Assembly (NCBI GenBank): GCA_963677825.2
Contig: CAXXEF010000001.1
Span: 2,604,001-2,668,000 of the forward strand
DNA: 64,000 nucleotides
Direction: 5' to 3'
Source of the DNA: Sporobacter sp963677825
GTDB taxonomy: Bacteria > Bacillota > Clostridia > Oscillospirales > Oscillospiraceae
Positions 8,467 to 16,793 of this stretch are shown here, piece by piece. The position numbers were made by a program, and so were the translations under genes. The first letter of the stretch is position 1. Each line of letters begins with the position of its first letter. Under the pieces are notes generated by a model. The model saw only the letters and a list, made by a program, of their open reading frames with translations. It was not told the origin of the DNA and did no database searches.

Positions 8467-9690
8467 ATGAAATTATACGACGAGCTCGTCGCGCGCGGGC
8501 TGATTGCTCAAGTCACGAGTGAGGATGAAGTCCGAGAACTGATCGACAACGGTAAGGCGACGTTTTATATTGGCTTCGATCCGACAGCCGATTCGCTGCA
8601 CGTCGGCCACTTCATGGCGCTGTGCCTGATGAAACGCCTTCAAATGGGAGGCAATAAGCCCATTGCCCTCATCGGCGGCGGTACGGCGATGGTCGGTGAC
8701 CCATCGGGGCGCACAGATATGCGCCAGATGAGCACCGTTGAAACGCTCGAGCATAACAGCGAATGCTTTAAAAAGCAAATGAGCAAGTTTATCGATTTTT
8801 CTGAAGGCAAGGCCATCATGGTCAACAACGCCGACTGGCTGATGGGGCTCAACTACGTTGAGTTTTTACGTGACGTCGGGCCGCATTTTTCCGTCAACAC
8901 GATGCTGCGCGCCAAATGCTACGAGCAGCGCATGGAGAAGGGCCTGAGCTTTCTCGAGTTCAACTACATGATCATGCAAAGCTATGACTTTTACGAGCTA
9001 TTCATTAAATACGGCTGCAACATGCAGTTCGGCGGTGACGACCAGTGGTCGAACATGCTCGGCGGCACGGAACTCATCCGACGTAAGCTCGGGAAGGATG
9101 CGCACGCGATGACCATCACGCTGCTGCTCACATCCGAGGGCAAGAAGATGGGCAAGACGCAAAGCGGTGCCGTATGGCTCGACCCGGATAAAACAAGTCC
9201 GTTTGACTTTTTCCAGTACTGGCGCAATGTCGGCGACGACGACGTTATTAAGTGTCTGAAAATGCTGACATTTCTGCCGATCGAGCAGATCGAAGCGATG
9301 GAGAAGTGGGAGGGCGCCGAGCTCAACCGCGCCAAGGAGATTCTCGCGCACGAGCTGACCAGCCTTGTGCACAGCAAAGAGGACGCCGACAAGGCGCTCG
9401 AAACAGCGCGGTCGCTGTTTTCGTCCGGCGGCGCGGGCGACATGCCGACGGCGGCGCTCACGCACGACGATCTGACCGACGGTAAAATCGATATTTTGAA
9501 CATGCTTGTCAAGTGCGGATTGTGTCCGTCGAAATCGGAGGCGCGGCGTGCTGTTGAGCAGGGCGGTGTGGAAGCGGACGGCGAGAAGGTTACGGAGTTC
9601 GGTAAGTGCTTTTGCTGCGACGAGCTGAACGGCGAGGGCATCGTCGTCAAGCGCGGCAAGAAAAAATTTAAGCGCGTCACACTGAACTAG
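8467..9690 (+). CDS. tyrS: Tyrosyl-tRNA synthetase
   Basis: Class I aminoacyl-tRNA synthetase that charges tRNA-Tyr. It has 407 residues from the ATG at 8467, which follows an AGGGGAG SD; longer in-frame starts from 8368 fall inside the T-box terminator and are not credible. The HIGH motif is HVGH (45-48). The KMSKS equivalent is KKMGKT (about 226-231), as in the TyrS type common in Firmicutes. The C-terminal ~70 residues are an S4 RNA-binding domain (LVKCGLCPSKSEARRAV). It is controlled by the tyrosine T-box immediately upstream and ends at its own terminator. Confidence 0.97.
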   Translation: MKLYDELVARGLIAQVTSEDEVRELIDNGKATFYIGFDPTADSLHVGHFMALCLMKRLQMGGNKPIALIGGGTAMVGDPSGRTDMRQMSTVETLEHNSECFKKQMSKFIDFSEGKAIMVNNADWLMGLNYVEFLRDVGPHFSVNTMLRAKCYEQRMEKGLSFLEFNYMIMQSYDFYELFIKYGCNMQFGGDDQWSNMLGGTELIRRKLGKDAHAMTITLLLTSEGKKMGKTQSGAVWLDPDKTSPFDFFQYWRNVGDDDVIKCLKMLTFLPIEQIEAMEKWEGAELNRAKEILAHELTSLVHSKEDADKALETARSLFSSGGAGDMPTAALTHDDLTDGKIDILNMLVKCGLCPSKSEARRAVEQGGVEADGEKVTEFGKCFCCDELNGEGIVVKRGKKKFKRVTLN

Positions 9691-9706
9691 GTAAAAAATG
9701 AGTATA

Positions 9707-9746
9707 AAAGCGCGGCATCCGGAATACGGATGCCGCGCTTTTTCGT
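9707..9746 (+). terminator. Intrinsic terminator after tyrS
   Basis: A 15-bp perfect stem (9707-9721 with 9727-9741, AAAGCGCGGCATCCG) followed by TTTTT (9739-9743). It may also serve the convergent spore-protein gene weakly. Confidence 0.85.
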
Positions 9747-9776
9747 CAGATTAAGCTTGGTAGCTCAACTGAGCCG

Positions 9777-9965
9777 TTACTGCATGCCACTTTCGTAGGC
9801 CTGGATCATCTTTTTGACCATCTGGCCGCCGATCGAGCCAGCCTGCTTGCTGGTCAGGTCGCCGTTGTAGCCCTGCTTGAGATTGACGCCGACTTCGCCG
9901 GCCGCTTCCATCTTGAATTTATCAAGAGCACCGCGGGCGTTCGGGTTCAGACTTGCGTTCGCCAT
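9777..9965 (-). CDS. Alpha/beta-type small acid-soluble spore protein
   Basis: A DNA-binding protein that coats and protects the spore chromosome. At 62 residues it is the normal size. Family blocks are visible: the N-terminal NPNARGALDKFKMEAAGEVGV region and the C-terminal TSKQAGSIGGQMVKKMI, with the expected germination-protease cleavage context (KMEAAGEVGV). The ATG at 9965 is preceded by AAGGAGA. The frame is open upstream to 10037, but that extension has no family similarity. Expression in the forespore under sigmaG is expected from the family; I could not identify a convincing sigmaG promoter. Confidence 0.95.
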   Translation of the reverse strand: MANASLNPNARGALDKFKMEAAGEVGVNLKQGYNGDLTSKQAGSIGGQMVKKMIQAYESGMQ

Positions 9966-10185
9966 TGAATGACATCTCCTTGTAAGAATGATAATTGTCA
10001 GGCACTGTTGCACCTTTCGATACCAGTATTGCCGCACCGCAATGATCTATTCAAACAAATTCTGTTAAAACAGCGAAAATTATCATTTTCAGTATAAACG
10101 TCAATAACCGTGGCGATTCGGATACACTCATCATGAGCAGATATCGGCTGTTTATGTATGGTTGCCAATCGTGATTTTATGAAAA

Positions 10186-11106
10186 TTACGATAATAGCAG
10201 TGAAACGATCAGCGGGATAGTTATGACAGAAATGAGCGTCGTGATAAACACGCCTTTCGACGCAAGTTTTTCGTTGCCGCCGTATTCTAGGCTCAGCATC
10301 GTCGCATTTGACGCTACGGGCATCGCCGACAGGACCGTCAGCACGCCGAGCGTGAGCGGATCGCTCGTCACGAGCCGCAACAAGAAAAACACGACCACCG
10401 GCACAGCGATCAGCTTAAGGAGCGTCAGCGGATACAATCGCCATTCGCTAAAAACTTCTCTAAAGGGGACGACGGCCAGCGTCGAGCCGATCACAAGCAT
10501 GGCCGTCGGTGTAGTCAACTGACTGATGAGCCCGACTGTGTCGTTTATAATAGCGGGTACAAGCGGCTTCGTGTAGAAAATGATGACGGTTAAGATCGAT
10601 ACGATCATCGTCGGATTGATGAGCAGCCTAAAATTGATCTTACCGCCGTGGCCGCCGGACACCAGAAGAATGCCGGCGGAGAAGCACAGCAGGCTAAACG
10701 CGATGTTAAAAAGTGTGACGTAAAAAGCCGCGCCGGCGCCGAAAAGTGTTGTGATAATCGGAAAGCCCATGAAGCCGACATTGCCGAATACGGTCATAAA
10801 TCTATATAAGCCTCTGTCCTCGCGCGGCGCGTGCAGCAGCTTGGGAATAGGCACTGACACCAGAAACATCAGTGCAAAAAACGCGAACGCCAGTAAGAGG
10901 AACACGACGGCGTCGCTTCCGGAAGCTGTTGCGTTTCCGCCTAAAACAGAACTGAGTATCGTACAGGGCATGGCGATATTCAACACGAGCTTTGACAACA
11001 GCTTGCTGGAATCGGCTGTGATAATGTTGAATTTATTGGCTGCGAAGCCGACGGCCACGACAATAAAAAGCATGGCCATTTGGCTGAAAATGACGGAGAG
11101 ACTCAT
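10186..11106 (-). CDS. AEC-family (auxin efflux carrier-like) transporter
   Basis: Integral membrane permease of the AEC family, whose bacterial members export or import organic acids such as malate or malonate; substrate unknown here. It has 306 residues in about ten hydrophobic segments spread over the whole length, arranged as two halves around a central loop (about 145-160). The start is MSLSVIFSQMAMLFIVVAVG, and the conserved N-terminal NKFNIIT and GFPIITTLFG regions fit the family. It stands alone between the spore-protein gene and a divergently oriented lipoprotein gene. Confidence 0.85.
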   Translation of the reverse strand: MSLSVIFSQMAMLFIVVAVGFAANKFNIITADSSKLLSKLVLNIAMPCTILSSVLGGNATASGSDAVVFLLLAFAFFALMFLVSVPIPKLLHAPREDRGLYRFMTVFGNVGFMGFPIITTLFGAGAAFYVTLFNIAFSLLCFSAGILLVSGGHGGKINFRLLINPTMIVSILTVIIFYTKPLVPAIINDTVGLISQLTTPTAMLVIGSTLAVVPFREVFSEWRLYPLTLLKLIAVPVVVFFLLRLVTSDPLTLGVLTVLSAMPVASNATMLSLEYGGNEKLASKGVFITTLISVITIPLIVSLLLS

Positions 11107-11226
11107 AAATCAGGTTCCTTTAATATTATTGTAAGAAACTATATCACAAAGCGCCATTAGAGAAAAGGGTAAACAAAGAAAGGGCGAATCCGGGGATGCA
11201 TACGGTGCGCCTGCAATATCCAAATA

Positions 11227-11255
11227 TTGACTTGTAAAAAATGTTGGAGTATGCT
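11227..11255 (+). promoter_or_regulatory. sigmaA promoter of lipoprotein gene 11326
   Basis: TTGACT (11227-11232), a 17-nt spacer and TATGCT (11250-11255), about 70 nt before the ATG. The longer in-frame start at 11227 would lie inside this promoter, which supports the internal ATG. Confidence 0.65.
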
Positions 11256-11325
11256 ACATAAGGCGGTCAGATCCGCCTGCGCGATGACGCGTCAGATCCG
11301 AGAAAAGACAGAGAAGGTGGCTTGT

Positions 11326-12654
11326 ATGAGGAAAATTCATTTAATTGCTTTCGTGCTTGTGTTGACAGCTTTACTGGTGTCCTGCGCCCAAACGCAGCAG
11401 GCGCCGTCAAGCGATCCGTCGCCGTCCGTGACGGTATCCCCGTCCCCATCACCGTCGGCGTCGCCGTCTCCCTCCGGGGCAGATGTGCCGGACGTGTCGC
11501 CGGTGCCGGATGGCAGCCCTTACCCGGCACAGATCTTTCATATTCCATATAATCAGATTCCCGTTGACGATTGGCCGGACGGCTACACACCGTATCAAGT
11601 TTCACTTGAGGTCGGTGAGTTTACACTGTATCGGTATTATCTGACGGCACAGGATACGGACGAAAATGTCGTGGCGTATTTCTCGAGCCTACTTGGGGAC
11701 GATTCTGAGGAAAACCTCGCGCAGAACCTCGCTTATTTGCGTGACGATGGCGCCGTCGGTACACACGGTATGCTGGGAAACACCGATCTGCCGGCGAGCG
11801 TGCAAATCATCCCGACCGATCCGGAAGACGAAGACTATACATACGTCGAGGGCTTTGTAGTTTGCCTGACGGTTAATGCCGTTGCGGACAGCGCGTACGA
11901 GTACACCGCTTTCATTGACGCGAACACCAATGCCGCCGCCGACAGCGCGTTGCCGGACGGCCTTGGTCTTTCGGCACCGATTGCAAGCGAGGTTCGGGTC
12001 AACCTCAACCGGGATTGTGTCCAGTCACAGCGTTATTACGCACCGGCTGATTACGAGGCGTTCAAGCAGGCCGTGACGAACGATCCCGACTGGGAACAGA
12101 CGAATAACGGCATCCGGCGATACTTCGGCGATTTATCGGTTGACTTAGTTTTCAACGATGACGAGCAGGTCGTTAGTGTTGGACAGTGGCTGTCCGGCAC
12201 GTCAACAATGATTTCGGATTACGCTGCGTCAAGTTCGGCCACGCTGATCGGCCTGGGCTTCAATGATTACGATCAGGCGTGCGGCTACGAGGACGAAACG
12301 ATCTGGCTGGCTGTTGCCAAGCACGAGTGGGGGAACGACGAAAACATCATCAACAGCGTGTTTGAAATCTACGGGCAACCCTGCCGCGTTATCGTCAGTT
12401 ATCCAGACCAGCTCTATACAATCATGATTGGTGAGGAAAATGACCGCATCGACTACACGTATGATCCGTTTACCGATACGATTACGCCGTCGTTATTTTT
12501 CGCGACCTACGATACGTTCAAAGCGGCTTATGAGGCCTTGACGGGCGAAACGTCGGACAACTCGGTCAAAGCGCCGGCACTGTTCCTGGACGAATATACG
12601 CAGAATACGTTCGGCTATAAACCGGAAGCGCTGTTTGAACTGCCGAAGGAGTAA
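11326..12654 (+). CDS. Lipoprotein of unknown function, 442 aa
   Basis: An exported, lipid-anchored protein of unknown function. The ATG at 11326 has GAAGGTGG upstream and gives a typical lipoprotein signal (basic MRK, hydrophobic core, lipobox LVSC with the modified Cys near residue 20). Next comes a low-complexity Ser/Pro linker (about 25-62, repeats of SPSPS) that would hold the folded part away from the membrane. The remaining ~380 residues are acidic and rich in aromatic residues, with no motif I recognise and no obvious catalytic signature. It is transcribed alone from the promoter at 11227 and ends at the 12.7-kb terminator. Confidence 0.75.
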   Translation: MRKIHLIAFVLVLTALLVSCAQTQQAPSSDPSPSVTVSPSPSPSASPSPSGADVPDVSPVPDGSPYPAQIFHIPYNQIPVDDWPDGYTPYQVSLEVGEFTLYRYYLTAQDTDENVVAYFSSLLGDDSEENLAQNLAYLRDDGAVGTHGMLGNTDLPASVQIIPTDPEDEDYTYVEGFVVCLTVNAVADSAYEYTAFIDANTNAAADSALPDGLGLSAPIASEVRVNLNRDCVQSQRYYAPADYEAFKQAVTNDPDWEQTNNGIRRYFGDLSVDLVFNDDEQVVSVGQWLSGTSTMISDYAASSSATLIGLGFNDYDQACGYEDETIWLAVAKHEWGNDENIINSVFEIYGQPCRVIVSYPDQLYTIMIGEENDRIDYTYDPFTDTITPSLFFATYDTFKAAYEALTGETSDNSVKAPALFLDEYTQNTFGYKPEALFELPKE

Positions 12655-12675
12655 GCGCCACCCTACACAATGAAG

Positions 12676-12709
12676 AAGCCGCCCCCGGCATTCGGGGGCG
12701 GCTTTAACT
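12676..12709. terminator. Bidirectional terminator between convergent genes
   Basis: A 12-bp stem (12676-12687 with 12693-12704, core GCCGCCCCCG / CGGGGGCGGC), flanked by A's on one side and T's on the other. It separates the lipoprotein gene (+) from the URO-D-family gene (-). Confidence 0.75.
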
Positions 12710-12717
12710 AAACGGTG

Positions 12718-13764
12718 TTATGCCTGCTGCTTGGCGATCCACTCGGCACCGTAACGGTTCATCTCGTCGACGGCGATTTCTTCGTTCTTCTCGTACAGGC
12801 AGTTGATCGAGCCGATACACGGCAGGAAGTGGCCGCCCGGTCCATACGTATCGATGGCTCTGCGAACTTCGGCGCGAATTTCCTCTTCGGTGGCGTGTTC
12901 ATTGTCGACGATCGCCGATTCCAAGCCGCCCATCAGCAGCATGTGGTAGCCTTTTTCGTTGAGCTCTTTTTGAATCTTCACGATGTCGTTTGACGGCAGC
13001 GCGCCCTGCCACATGTCGACGCTCATCTCTGCAAAATCGATGGCGAACGGTGTAATATAGCTGTCGCAGTGGTGCTGGACGAGAAGGCCGCGGCTGTGGC
13101 AGTAATCATACAGCTTCTTGTAGCGGGGCTTGAACATTTCGCGGAAAAGCTTTGGCGAAAAGAAGAGCTTCTCCTTTGCGCCCAGATCGTCATGACTGTG
13201 AATCATGTCAAAGTCGAGGTTGTCACACAGCTGCTTTAAGACTTCCAGCTTCCAGTCGGTGTATGCGTCAAAAAATTCCTCGCATTCATCGGGATACAGC
13301 ATGAGGTCTTCCATGACGCATTCAAAGGCGCGCAATGAGTGAAAGCGCTCGAACAGGCCGCGGAATGTCGGCACCATGACCAGCTCGCCGCGTTCATGCG
13401 CCGCCTTGCACTGGGCCTGCGCGTACGACCAGTCGAGATCCTTCGGGATCTCCGGAAAAGTGACGTAATCGCGCCAGTGCTCCATGTCTTTTATAACCTG
13501 GTTTTTCGTATCCGTCAGTGGGATGATGCCGGGGTCGACACCGAGAATGTAACGGTGCGTCACGCCCCAAAGATCTTTATAGCATTCGCCTGAGAACTGG
13601 AGTATGTCCCAGTTGGAGATGGGATCAATGACGGCATGGAATAGTACTTCTGGTCCGGCCGGACCAAATACGACTTCCTGGGGAAACGCTTCAAAAGCAT
13701 GTCCCATCCATTTGATCGGTTTCTCGCCACGCAGAGCAGACATAAAGCCTTCTTTTGGATTCAT
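12718..13764 (-). CDS. Uroporphyrinogen decarboxylase-family protein (methyltransferase-like)
   Basis: Belongs to the URO-D superfamily, which in anaerobes mostly means corrinoid-dependent methyltransferases rather than heme enzymes. The 348 residues include a candidate zinc site: an HxC-type motif in VQHHCDSY (about 237-244) and a late cysteine in PCIGSIN (about 324), as in MtaA/MtbA-type methyltransferases. A family motif GHFLPCIGS closes the barrel. No corrinoid protein gene or reactivating activase lies in the window, so the partner and methyl donor are unknown. The start ATG (13762-13764) has a GGGAGG SD. It is monocistronic and convergent with the lipoprotein gene. Confidence 0.8.
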   Translation of the reverse strand: MNPKEGFMSALRGEKPIKWMGHAFEAFPQEVVFGPAGPEVLFHAVIDPISNWDILQFSGECYKDLWGVTHRYILGVDPGIIPLTDTKNQVIKDMEHWRDYVTFPEIPKDLDWSYAQAQCKAAHERGELVMVPTFRGLFERFHSLRAFECVMEDLMLYPDECEEFFDAYTDWKLEVLKQLCDNLDFDMIHSHDDLGAKEKLFFSPKLFREMFKPRYKKLYDYCHSRGLLVQHHCDSYITPFAIDFAEMSVDMWQGALPSNDIVKIQKELNEKGYHMLLMGGLESAIVDNEHATEEEIRAEVRRAIDTYGPGGHFLPCIGSINCLYEKNEEIAVDEMNRYGAEWIAKQQA

Positions 13765-13854
13765 GCGGCAGCTACCTCCCAGTGATTATTAATAATTCAG
13801 CCTATCATTTTGTCTTCAGCTTTGTCAAGAAAAGCCATCAGATACACAGGTGCA

Positions 13855-15015
13855 CTAATCGTCCTTTTGCGTCTTGCTTTCACAGCGCTCCGTGTCGCCG
13901 ACGGGAAAAGGGAGGGCCTCGTCGTCGGCGCCGTCCATCTTACTGGCGGCAGCGTTTCGCCGCTCGACGTAACCCTTGACGATCAGCAGCACGATTGGCA
14001 TCACGAAGATGCCGACGACGCCGAAGATCTGCAGTCCGACATACATACCGGCCAGCATCGCCAGCGGGTGCACGCCGATCTGCTTACCGATGATTCGCGG
14101 TTCGAGAATATTACGCACGACAATAATGACGACATACAAGACAATCAGACCAATGGCCATGGTATAGTTGTTGATAAGCATAGAGACGAGCGCCCACGGC
14201 AGCAGCACAGCGCCGGTGCCGAGCACCGGCAAGATGTCGACAAATGCAATAAGTGCCGCTATGATAATCGCATTATTGACACCGAGGATTAACATACCAA
14301 GCGCCAGCTCGATGAAGGTGACAGACAGGATAATTGAATAGGATTTGATATACTTGCCGCTGATATCGACGGCCATGCAGCGCAGCGTAGACATCTTTGA
14401 CTGGACGCGATTGGGCAGCATCGCTGTCAAATAGCCAACGATTTTTCTATAGTCCAGCGCAAAAAAGATGGACGAAATGATCGACAGCAGGATGAACAGG
14501 ATAATACCGGGTACGGAGATGACCGTGTTGGTCAGGAAGTTGACAACTTTGGTCGATACGTTCGAAACCGTCGAGCTAATAGAGTCGGTAAAAGAGACGT
14601 TAAGATCCTTAAATACTTGGGTAATCTGGGGATCCAGACGGGCGATCATATCGTTGAACTGCACGATCAGGTTGTTGATCGCCGGCGCGACGTATTCTGA
14701 ATACGCCTGCGGTAGCTGCGAGAAGCCGGCTATCATCATGAGCGCGATTTTTGAAGCGAGTAAAAACAGCAGAAAGCTCACGATCGCATAAAACAGTAAA
14801 ACGAGCACGATCGCCGAGACTTTGAGCGGTAAACGGATTTTGCGGTTTAAAAACTGCATGACAGGCTTGATCAACAGCGCAACAAGAAAGCCGATCAAAA
14901 ACGGCATCAGCCAACCAAGCGCATACTTGACGGCAAAGTAAATCAGTGCGGCAAGCATGGCGAAAAATAAAACGTTGATAATCAGACTTTTGCGTTTTGC
15001 AACTTTATCGCTCAC
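13855..15015 (-). CDS. AI-2E family (PerM-type) transporter, GTG start
   Basis: Integral membrane protein of the AI-2E exporter/PerM family. Characterised members export autoinducer-2 or exchange sodium or potassium for protons; the role here is unknown. It has 386 residues. The hydrophobic pattern is the family one: paired N-terminal helices, one helix near 70-90, a long amphipathic middle (about 100-200), then a cluster of C-terminal helices. The late ILEPRIIGKQIGVHPL stretch, the strongest family signature, lies near 310-325. The start codon is GTG at 15015 with a GAGGAGG SD. It ends in a charged cytoplasmic tail. Confidence 0.88.
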   Translation of the reverse strand: MSDKVAKRKSLIINVLFFAMLAALIYFAVKYALGWLMPFLIGFLVALLIKPVMQFLNRKIRLPLKVSAIVLVLLFYAIVSFLLFLLASKIALMMIAGFSQLPQAYSEYVAPAINNLIVQFNDMIARLDPQITQVFKDLNVSFTDSISSTVSNVSTKVVNFLTNTVISVPGIILFILLSIISSIFFALDYRKIVGYLTAMLPNRVQSKMSTLRCMAVDISGKYIKSYSIILSVTFIELALGMLILGVNNAIIIAALIAFVDILPVLGTGAVLLPWALVSMLINNYTMAIGLIVLYVVIIVVRNILEPRIIGKQIGVHPLAMLAGMYVGLQIFGVVGIFVMPIVLLIVKGYVERRNAAASKMDGADDEALPFPVGDTERCESKTQKDD

Positions 15016-15147
15016 AAATAACCTCCTCGGTATGGCTCCGGCTTGTACAGCGGAATCCTCTATTTATTATAGACGTTATTTGCCTGCTTGCACAGTATTT
15101 TCATCAAAATTTAATCGGAAGAATACGATTGAATAGAGTATAGAAAG

Positions 15148-15170
15148 AGACTGCCGCTAAGCGGCAGTCT
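15148..15170 (-). terminator. Probable terminator of lipoprotein gene 15196
   Basis: A 10-bp perfect stem (AGACTGCCGC / GCGGCAGTCT, loop TAA). Read on the minus strand it is followed by a pyrimidine-rich, T-containing tail. It lies 25 nt after the stop of the minus-strand lipoprotein gene. Confidence 0.55.
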
Positions 15171-15195
15171 GTCTGATGGTTGTGGGCAACGCTAT

Positions 15196-15813
15196 TTATG
15201 AGATTTCTAAGATATAAACGTTCAATATAAATTCTTCTAGCTCGGGTGAAAAGTCGTCACCTGTATAAGCATAGGTGGCACGGATATACCTGCTGTCATT
15301 TTGCCAGTATACAACACAAACAAAATCACGACCGTCCGCGAGAGCTTTTTCAATCGTATCCCATTTGAGTGGTTCCGGTAAAACATTGTCGCTTAACCAT
15401 GACATATCCCATTTGCGTGGGTCCTGAAAAATATTGTCGCTTGTAAAAAACATAGTCGCATTGGTACACTTATACTGCTTATCATATAAACGGAACATAG
15501 CCTTGACTTCATTTGGCTGTACGTTCTCTGTTGTATAACTGACTTTGCTCAGGGATTCGCCCTCGAATGAATAAGTGATCGTTCCTTCATTATTTATAAA
15601 AGCGGAGGGTCTATGTATATCATCCGGATTCTCATCGTCGGGATACGCATCCGGCTCGACCTCGACAGTTGATTTCGTCATCTGCTCAAAGTAGTTAACT
15701 GTAGACAAAACGCCGTCGGGATCATATCTGGCAGGCATTTCTGGTGACGCGTTGCAGGAAGTAATACTAATAATAAAAAATAGAGCAATAACTAAAGTCA
15801 ATATTTTTCTCAT
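15196..15813 (-). CDS. Small lipoprotein of unknown function
   Basis: A 205-residue predicted lipoprotein. Starting at the ATG at 15813 gives MRKILTLVIALFFIISITSC, a clean signal with lipobox ITSC; the longer frame only adds six residues. The mature part is acidic, with predicted beta-rich sequence and several aromatic/asparagine clusters. I recognise no family. It is single-copy here and AT-richer than its neighbours. It is followed by a hairpin terminator and lies upstream of tRNA-Pro on the same strand. Confidence 0.65.
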   Translation of the reverse strand: MRKILTLVIALFFIISITSCNASPEMPARYDPDGVLSTVNYFEQMTKSTVEVEPDAYPDDENPDDIHRPSAFINNEGTITYSFEGESLSKVSYTTENVQPNEVKAMFRLYDKQYKCTNATMFFTSDNIFQDPRKWDMSWLSDNVLPEPLKWDTIEKALADGRDFVCVVYWQNDSRYIRATYAYTGDDFSPELEEFILNVYILEIS

Positions 15814-15892
15814 AACGCCTCCGAATAACATGCATTACTAATTTTTGACAGTATATCACAAATGGTGATAATTGTAAATAATGATTATGTAA

Positions 15893-15931
15893 AATATATA
15901 AACCCCGTCGAATCATATCGATTCGACGGGG
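15893..15931 (-). terminator. Terminator of tRNA-Pro
   Basis: Stem CCCCGTCGAAT / ATTCGACGGGG (15903-15913 with 15921-15931). On the minus strand it is followed by TTTATATATTTTAC. It starts only 5 nt after the 3' end of the tRNA. Confidence 0.85.
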
Positions 15932-15935
15932 TAAG

Positions 15936-16009
15936 TCCGGATGACTGGATTCGAACCAGCGGCCCCCTGCTCCCAAAGCAGGTGCGCTACCAAACTGCGC
16001 TACATCCGG
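15936..16009 (-). tRNA. tRNA-Pro (anticodon TGG)
   Basis: A 74-nt cloverleaf on the minus strand. The acceptor stem is CCGGATG/CATCCGG, the D arm contains AGTTTGGTA, the anticodon loop is TTTGGGA with TGG (reads CCA and probably other proline codons), and the T arm has TTCGAAT. The discriminator base is A; the 3' CCA is not encoded and must be added post-transcriptionally. Confidence 0.96.
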
Positions 16010-16089
16010 ATAAAGCCTTGTCATTATACAATACTGACGCGCGTGTTTCAAGATAATTTCATCGAAGTGATTCACGCAGACGGCGGGGA

Positions 16090-16122
16090 CAAAGAAAAAC
16101 GGGGGAGAATACCCCCGTTTTT
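16090..16122 (-). terminator. Terminator of the V-ATPase operon
   Basis: Stem AAAAACGGGGG / CCCCCGTTTTT (16095-16105 with 16112-16122). The minus-strand reading ends in TTTTTCTTTG. It lies 18 nt after the stop of the last operon gene (subunit D). Confidence 0.85.
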
Positions 16123-16139
16123 ATATAACAGGTTGCTTT

Positions 16140-16790
16140 TTAAAGTGCTGAATGCTTATTCTCAAGCACCATGTCCTTGACCTTCATGAGGCGAACCTTC
16201 GTCGAGCGGTCGTTTTCCTCGAGCTTCATCGAGATATACTTGATGTTTGTTTGCATCTCGGGAATGAGCACGTACTCCAGCGCGTTGACGCGCCGGCGCG
16301 TCTTTTCAATCTCGTCGGCTAAGAGCTGCATCGATTTTTCGATTTGGGCAAGCTCAATCATGTCCGAGAAGACCGCCGTCATGGCTTCCAGCGCGTCGTC
16401 GAGCTCACCCGACGTTTGCGCGAAGCCGTAGGGGTAGATATCGGCCGGATCCATGCTCGTTGTGCTGTAGGTGTACTGCGGCACATGCACCGACATGATG
16501 TTCGTAAACGTCATGTCGAGCTGGACGCTCTGCTTGGGGTATAAGAGCGACTGCTCCACAACGTCTGGCGACATGATCGCCGACGCGACGGCGATGGCGC
16601 GCCCGGCGCGGCTGAGCCCTTCGTCGACACGCTCGCGCAGCTCGCGGTTGCGCCGGACGATATCAAGAAACTGGCGCATCAGCTCGTCGCGCTTGTCCTT
16701 GAGGAGCTTATGGCCGCGCGTGGCGGTCTTCAGGCGGCCTTTGAGCCGCGTGAGCTCCATGCGCGTCGGCGTGATTGTTTTCGTTGCCAT
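16140..16790 (-). CDS. ntpD: V-type ATPase subunit D (central stalk)
   Basis: Central rotor shaft subunit of the V-type (V/A) ATPase, which turns inside the A3B3 catalytic head. It has 216 residues, close to the usual length. Start MATKTITPTRMELTRLKGRL is the conserved family N terminus; long N- and C-terminal helices of the antiparallel coiled coil flank a less helical middle (about 75-125). The C-terminal RRVNALEYVLIPEM is strongly conserved. It is the last gene of the operon, 3 nt after subunit B, and is followed by the operon terminator. Confidence 0.95.
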   Translation of the reverse strand: MATKTITPTRMELTRLKGRLKTATRGHKLLKDKRDELMRQFLDIVRRNRELRERVDEGLSRAGRAIAVASAIMSPDVVEQSLLYPKQSVQLDMTFTNIMSVHVPQYTYSTTSMDPADIYPYGFAQTSGELDDALEAMTAVFSDMIELAQIEKSMQLLADEIEKTRRRVNALEYVLIPEMQTNIKYISMKLEENDRSTKVRLMKVKDMVLENKHSAL

Positions 16791-16793
16791 AAC

